Positions 6,026-9,756 of a DNA stretch of 9,756 bases are shown here, piece after piece. Within the stretch, counting starts at the first letter, position 1, and each line of letters opens with the position of its first letter. The notes under the pieces were generated by a model, which searched no databases, was not told the origin of the DNA, and saw only the letters and a program-made list of their open reading frames with translations. The position numbers were made by a program, and so were the translations under genes. This stretch comes from Candidatus Colimorpha onthohippi (GTDB lineage Bacteria; Bacteroidota; Bacteroidia; Bacteroidales; P3), in the NCBI GenBank assembly GCA_018064565.1, contig JAGHVA010000168.1:1-9756 (forward strand). Direction: 5' to 3'.

Positions 6026-6778
6026 CTATCGGGTGTACCAGTCTTTGAAATCTGCCACGCGGGCGCGGCTGATAATAATTCGCTCGGGTGTAGGTACCGA
6101 AAGCGTGATGGATAGTTTGCTCCCCAACCAATAATTGATGGTATTGATAGCATGATGAGCAATCACAAATTGGCGGTTGGCTCTAAAAAACTGAACAGGA
6201 TTTAGTTGTTGTGCAATGCTATCAAGGGGTTTGTCGATTGAGTATTTTTTTTCATCGATGGTAGTAATGGTCGTAATCTTGTTTTCAAGATACAGATAGG
6301 CGATGTTGTCAACTGGAAGTGGTTGTAGCCCTTGTGCAATGGGAATGAGTAGATGCGACTTGTATGAAGGTTGATTTTTTTGGAATTGACTGGCTAAATT
6401 TGTGATTTGTTGGTGAGAGTATGTATGCAACTGTTGGAGTTTGTGAAGTGAGTGGTCTAAGTCGTTGCGATTGATAGGTTTCAGCAGATAGTCGATGCCT
6501 CCCACTTTGAATGCTTGGAGGGCATATTGGTCGTATGCCGTAGTAAATATAATGGGGCAGTGTATCTCAATAGTCTCAAAGATGGTAAAGCTGATACCAT
6601 CGGCAAGATGGATATCCATAAAAACCAAATCAGGTGTTGGCTGAGATTCAAACCATGCAATGGCCTCTTCTATTGACTGGAGCACAGCCACAATCTCGGT
6701 GTTTGGACGGAGTTCGGCAAGGAGGTGTTTGAGATTTTGAGCCGCAATAGTTTCGTCTTCGATAATCAATATTTTCAT
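6026..6778 (-). CDS. LytTR-family response regulator (LytR/AlgR type)
   Basis: Cytoplasmic partner of the adjacent sensor kinase, controlling transcription by binding promoter DNA after phosphorylation. Counting from the ATG at 6778 (250 residues), the receiver domain covers about 1-118. Its acidic pocket is EDE at 7-9, the phospho-acceptor is Asp55 in LVFMDIHLADG, Thr79/Thr80 lie in FTTAYDQ, and Lys100 lies in YLLKPI. A glutamine-rich linker follows, then a LytTR DNA-binding domain at about 141-248 (IAYLYLENK, then FFRANRQFVIAHHAI). An in-frame TTG at 6787 would add three residues, but the ATG directly before KILIIEDE is the natural start. That ATG follows the kinase stop codon after 9 bp, so the two are one operon and probably translationally coupled. 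Target genes are not evident; this family often regulates nearby genes or its own operon. Confidence 0.95.
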   Translation of the reverse strand: MKILIIEDETIAAQNLKHLLAELRPNTEIVAVLQSIEEAIAWFESQPTPDLVFMDIHLADGISFTIFETIEIHCPIIFTTAYDQYALQAFKVGGIDYLLKPINRNDLDHSLHKLQQLHTYSHQQITNLASQFQKNQPSYKSHLLIPIAQGLQPLPVDNIAYLYLENKITTITTIDEKKYSIDKPLDSIAQQLNPVQFFRANRQFVIAHHAINTINYWLGSKLSITLSVPTPERIIISRARVADFKDWYTR

Positions 6779-6787
6779 TGTGGTCAA

Positions 6788-7858
6788 TTATTGGGTTATT
6801 ATTGTATTAAGTACAAGTGGCAGTGTAACTGAAAAGTAGTGCTCGTCTTGTGTGATTAGTATATTGGTATGTTGGAGTAGCATGTAGCGTTGTGAGAGGT
6901 TAGCCAGACCGATGCCGTGAGAAGAGGTTTGAGATTGTTTGGGTTGGAGCGTGTTGATAACGGAAATGGTAGGATTGTCACAGTCGCATGCTGTGATGGC
7001 TATTTCTAATGGGTGAAGATTACTAATAGTATTGTGTTTTATGGCATTTTCGACCAATAGTTGTACACTGATAGAAGGAAGCGAGTAGGTTAGTAATTGG
7101 GGTGGTATATCTTTTTTGATGAGGAGGCAGTCGCCATAGCGTATCTGCATCATGCTCAAGTAACTATCAACAAATTCAAGTTCTTGGTGTAAACTTACCA
7201 CTTGATGTCGTTGCATGATGTAGCGATATGTGGCAGCAAGGTGTTGGAGATATTGTTGAGAACGTTTGTCGTCGATGGCAATAAGTCCACTTAGAGTGTT
7301 GAGTGAATTGAATAAGAAATGAGGATCTATCTGATGCTCAAGTGCTTCATAATGTGATTGCATGTTTTGAGTTTGCATCTTCTCGGCCTCAAGTGCATAC
7401 TTCTGTGCCCTATCGATATTAAGAAGTAAGATGCAAATCAAGATGATGGTTAGTGCCACAAACCCATCAGAAATCACAGAAATATCGATAAGTTCGGTAG
7501 TGTCAAAATCGCCCAAAAATAATTGTCGAATAGTGCGCGACAAGAGCGTATATATGAAACTCATTACAATTCCGCCTATAATTACGATGCCGTAAGTAAT
7601 AGATGGTTTGGCATGTAGCCGTCGGCAAAGGTGAAAACAATAGGCGTATAGCAGAAAGGATAGTATAGTGTTGTGCAGTAGGTTGAGAAGAAGCGAGGGC
7701 AAGGATAGAGCCACCAATCCGCGTAGTCGTAAGGTGTCGAGCAACATAATGGATGTCATGATGATGCTGGTGGTGAGGGTGTAGATGACAGCGTAATACC
7801 ATGTGAACCGATTGGTGCGTAACCGGTTGGGGAGTTTGACATTTGACTTCGGTGCCAT
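6788..7858 (-). CDS. LytS/YehU-type membrane sensor histidine kinase
   Basis: A 356-residue inner-membrane kinase, first gene of the two-gene operon. About four hydrophobic segments (near 18-40, 48-78, 87-106 and 128-147) form a membrane sensor without a recognisable periplasmic domain. A short coiled linker (RAQKYALEAEKMQTQNM) leads to the His_kinase domain, with phospho-acceptor His180 in EHQIDPHFLFNSLNTLSGL, then a HATPase_c domain with the N-box VENAIKHN (Asn271) and the GIGL glycine box at 315-318. This is the typical order of kinases that pair with LytTR regulators. The start ATG at 7858 has only the usual AT-rich leader. The signal sensed cannot be deduced. The operon is transcribed away from the aminotransferase gene and toward birA. 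Confidence 0.94.
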   Translation of the reverse strand: MAPKSNVKLPNRLRTNRFTWYYAVIYTLTTSIIMTSIMLLDTLRLRGLVALSLPSLLLNLLHNTILSFLLYAYCFHLCRRLHAKPSITYGIVIIGGIVMSFIYTLLSRTIRQLFLGDFDTTELIDISVISDGFVALTIILICILLLNIDRAQKYALEAEKMQTQNMQSHYEALEHQIDPHFLFNSLNTLSGLIAIDDKRSQQYLQHLAATYRYIMQRHQVVSLHQELEFVDSYLSMMQIRYGDCLLIKKDIPPQLLTYSLPSISVQLLVENAIKHNTISNLHPLEIAITACDCDNPTISVINTLQPKQSQTSSHGIGLANLSQRYMLLQHTNILITQDEHYFSVTLPLVLNTIITQ

Positions 7859-7887
7859 ATCTCAAAAATAGAGAGTTTGATTGGGTG

Positions 7888-7895
7888 CAAAAATA
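7888..7895 (-). promoter_or_regulatory. Candidate -7 box (TATTTTTG) for the sensor kinase operon
   Basis: On the minus strand TATTTTTG fits the Bacteroidetes -7 consensus TAnnTTTG and lies 29 bp before the kinase ATG. No TTTG at the usual ~19-bp distance upstream is visible. A second identical box sits at 7863-7870, almost touching the start codon; if that one were used, the transcript would be nearly leaderless. Confidence 0.4.
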
Positions 7896-7964
7896 GTTAT
7901 TTTTTTTCAAATAAGGATATTTGTAAAAGTGGAAAATAGAAATATCAATACTGATTTTCAATAA

Positions 7965-8025
7965 TAGGGTGCTGTAGTGCCATGGAGATAACGACTGCCG
8001 GCGAAGCGCGACGTGGAAAAAGTAC
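7965..8025. other. GC-rich island inside the AT-rich divergent intergenic region
   Basis: The 285-bp gap between the divergent kinase and aminotransferase genes (7859-8143) is mostly A/T. About 7970-8015 is clearly richer in G/C and contains CCATGG, GCCGGC and GGCGAAGCGCGACG. The GCGAAGCG core also occurs in the left arm of the inverted repeat at 4861-4934, so this may be a worn copy of that unit. No open frame or terminator is evident here. Confidence 0.35.
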
Positions 8026-8074
8026 TGTAAATTGGAAATGAAGTAAAAAAATGGAAATATTTGATAAAAAAATG

Positions 8075-8082
8075 TAACTTTG
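8075..8082 (+). promoter_or_regulatory. -7 promoter box (TAACTTTG) of the aminotransferase gene
   Basis: A perfect TAnnTTTG box sits 61 bp before the ATG at 8144, implying a leader of roughly 55 nt. The -33 position has no good TTTG. Two copies of TAAAAAAATG (8044-8053 and 8065-8074) lie just upstream, exactly 21 bp apart. That is about two helical turns, so the phased A-tracts could bend the DNA or act like an UP element. Confidence 0.65.
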
Positions 8083-8143
8083 TACGCTTTGATAATCAGT
8101 GTGAAAAAAATAGTAAGACATTAAATTTCTAACATTTATAAAT

Positions 8144-9346
8144 ATGGAAATCATAAGCAAACGTATTCAGAACATGGCAGAGAGTGAAACACTTGCCATG
8201 ACTGCTAAGGCTCGCGAACTCAAGGCTCAGGGAAAAGATGTGATTAGTCTTTCGATAGGAGAGCCTGACTTCAACACTCCTGAAGAGGTTAAAGAGGCTG
8301 CAAAGAAGGCTATCGACGACAATTTTACCCATTATCCTCCAGTGCCTGGTTATGCTGACTTGAAGGAGGCTATATGCCACAAGTTCAAACGTGACAATGG
8401 TTTGGATTTTAAGCCAGAGCAGATTGTAGTTTCTACGGGTGCTAAGCAAAGTATCTATCAGTTGGTACAAGTCTTGATCAATCCTGGTGATGAGGTTATC
8501 ATTCCTACACCATTCTGGGTTTCATACAAAGAGATAGTGCGTGTGGCTGGCGGTGAGTGTGTATATGTCAAAACTGCCATCGAGAATGATTTTAAGGTAA
8601 CACCAAAACAGTTAGAGGAAGCTATTACCTCTCGCACCAAACTCATCATGTTCTCGTCACCAAGCAACCCTACAGGTATGCTTTATACTAAGGATGAGTT
8701 GAAGGGCATAGCCGATGTAGTGGCAAAACATCCTAATGTGTTTGTGATGGCCGATGAAATCTACGAGCATATCAATTTTGTTGGCAAGCATGAGAGTATT
8801 GCACAGTTTGAAAGCATCCGCGACCGTGTGATTACGGTGAATGGTGTAGCCAAAGGTTTTGCAATGACGGGTTGGCGTATTGGTTTTATTGCTGCTGCTC
8901 CAGTGATTGCCAAAGCTTGCAACAAGTTACAAGGTCAGGTTACCAGCGCCACTTGCTCAATAGCTCAAAAGGCTACCGTCAAAGCTATGATGATGGATCC
9001 TGCTACCAGCAAGGATATTATCGATATGAGGGCTACGTTCTTAAAACGTCGTGATTTAGTGTATAAGCTTTTGAACGAAATTCCAGGTGTTAAGGTGCGT
9101 ATGCCACAGGGTGCATTCTATTTCTTCCCTGATGTGAGCAGCTATTATGGTAAGAGTTTCAATGGTACCAAAATCGAAAATTCTACCGATATGGCATTCT
9201 ATCTGCTCAATGAGGCAAACGTGGCAACCGTCATGGGTTCGGCTTTTGGTGATGATGCATGCATCCGCTTGAGCTATGCCACCAGCGAGGATCTCCTTAT
9301 CGAGGCTCTCCGCCGCATTAAAGAAGCTTTGGCAAATCTCAAATAA
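8144..9346 (+). CDS. aspC: Class I pyridoxal-phosphate aminotransferase, aspartate aminotransferase (1-beta type)
   Basis: Transfers the amino group between aspartate and 2-oxoglutarate in the cytoplasm. The 400 residues are full length. PLP-binding residues are visible: Asn175 in SPSNPTG (173-178 region), Asp204 and Tyr207 in MADEIYEH, the Schiff-base Lys237 in GVAKGFAMTGWRIG, and Arg245. Arg375 in CIRLSYA should bind the substrate alpha-carboxylate. Trp125 in PTPFWVSY and Lys101 in STGAKQSIYQL correspond to residues of the Thermus-type 1-beta subgroup, in which the lysine helps to bind the side-chain carboxylate. Some members of that subgroup also use prephenate, so a role in phenylalanine/tyrosine synthesis is possible. 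The start ATG at 8144 follows an AT-rich leader from the promoter box at 8075-8082. The gene appears to be transcribed alone, ending at the terminator at 9376-9415. Confidence 0.93.
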   Translation: MEIISKRIQNMAESETLAMTAKARELKAQGKDVISLSIGEPDFNTPEEVKEAAKKAIDDNFTHYPPVPGYADLKEAICHKFKRDNGLDFKPEQIVVSTGAKQSIYQLVQVLINPGDEVIIPTPFWVSYKEIVRVAGGECVYVKTAIENDFKVTPKQLEEAITSRTKLIMFSSPSNPTGMLYTKDELKGIADVVAKHPNVFVMADEIYEHINFVGKHESIAQFESIRDRVITVNGVAKGFAMTGWRIGFIAAAPVIAKACNKLQGQVTSATCSIAQKATVKAMMMDPATSKDIIDMRATFLKRRDLVYKLLNEIPGVKVRMPQGAFYFFPDVSSYYGKSFNGTKIENSTDMAFYLLNEANVATVMGSAFGDDACIRLSYATSEDLLIEALRRIKEALANLK

Positions 9347-9375
9347 GAGTGTAAGAAAGTTTTTTTTACTACCAT

Positions 9376-9415
9376 AAAAAGTAGAGACCATTCACAAGAG
9401 TGGTCTCTATTTTTA
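9376..9415 (+). terminator. Rho-independent terminator after the aminotransferase gene
   Basis: TAGAGACCA at 9382-9390 pairs perfectly with TGGTCTCTA at 9401-9409 across a 10-nt loop. A run of Ts (9410-9414) follows and a run of As (9376-9380) precedes it. This is a textbook intrinsic terminator starting 35 bp after the stop codon. The A-run on the other side would let it also work on the minus strand. Confidence 0.9.
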
Positions 9416-9432
9416 GTATATGCGAGTTTCTT

Positions 9433-9708
9433 TATTATTGTTGTCCGCTAAATGGACATTAGTCATTGATTTTGCTGTTATTTGTCATGTATAAGCCCTA
9501 TAATCAAGTAAATACAACGGCTGTCCAGTAAAACTTTTGCTGTTGGTAGCGTTATGCTGATTGAAAAGTCCCCCTATTTTCCTGATTACGACTCAATAGA
9601 CGTTTTTTTTTTCTCCAGTAGACGTGTGGGTATACATGAATATAGTCGGCTGTCCAGCAAATCAACAAATCAAATTTTAGGTCTGAATGTTTAGCGAACA
9701 GTAATAAT
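9433..9708. mobile_element. Candidate MITE-like element or IS-end relic (element B), no coding capacity
   Basis: The left end 9433-9452 is identical over 20 nt to the reverse complement of 5164-5183, the right end of element A. The right end (9690-9708, minus strand) matches the left end at 16 of 19 positions. Two further partial copies lie inside in direct orientation: CGGCTGTCCAGTAAA (9518-9532) and CGGCTGTCCAGCAAA (9647-9661). ATAGACGT at 9595-9602 is also echoed by GTAGACGT at 9618-9625. No open frame of note and no transposase are present; no target-site duplication is obvious. Nested or worn IS ends would explain the pattern as well as a single MITE. Apart from this and the terminator, 9347-9756 holds no gene that I can support. 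Confidence 0.4.
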
Positions 9709-9712
9709 TTTG
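9705..9712 (+). promoter_or_regulatory. Possible -7 box (TAATTTTG) for a gene beyond the right edge
   Basis: TAATTTTG fits the TAnnTTTG consensus and overlaps the right end of candidate element B. There is no clear -33 partner and no start codon with an open frame before the window ends, so this is only suggestive. Confidence 0.3.
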
Positions 9713-9756
9713 AAACATACAGATGTTGCTTATTCTCGGTAAATTATAATGCATCT

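Overview
The window looks like chromosomal DNA of a member of the Bacteroidales (phylum Bacteroidota). Four things point there. The left-edge protein ends in a gliding-motility/type-B sorting domain of the type IX secretion system (T9SS). Upstream of some genes are TAnnTTTG boxes, the -7 element of Bacteroidetes promoters, while Shine-Dalgarno sequences are absent. There is a LytS/LytTR-type two-component pair. The housekeeping proteins (PyrH, Frr, a BirA without a DNA-binding domain, a class I beta-type aspartate aminotransferase) have the lengths and motifs usual in this group. I cannot name a genus.

Layout. 1-805 is the 3' end of a T9SS-sorted surface or secreted protein. 867-3143 encodes a secreted GH3 beta-glucosidase of the BglX type. 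3182-3892 (pyrH, UMP kinase) and 4035-4598 (frr, ribosome recycling factor) form the widely conserved pyrH-frr pair. 4599-5261 is a 663-bp gene-free stretch crowded with repeats: a REP-like palindrome, a pair of inverted ~73-bp arms, a 22-bp tandem repeat, and a pair of inverted 19-bp ends that may outline a MITE-like element. 5262-6011 is birA. It converges on a minus-strand two-component operon, with the sensor kinase at 7858-6788 and the LytTR response regulator at 6778-6026. A 285-bp divergent promoter region follows, then the aminotransferase gene 8144-9346 with a clear terminator. The last ~350 bp hold a second candidate MITE-like element bounded by the same kind of ends as the first.

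The genes do not form one pathway. They are housekeeping functions (pyrimidine nucleotide synthesis, translation recycling, biotin attachment, amino-acid transamination) mixed with surface and carbohydrate functions (T9SS cargo, GH3) and a membrane-sensing regulator. I see no defence system, phage, CRISPR array, tRNA or rRNA.

The most unusual content is in the intergenic DNA. A 20-nt sequence is perfectly conserved in opposite orientation at 5164-5183 and 9433-9452, 4.2 kb apart, and diverged partners of it lie at 4743-4761 and 9690-9708. Together these suggest small non-autonomous elements, or relics of insertion-sequence ends, in both gene-free stretches. This is inference from internal similarity only; no database comparison was possible.
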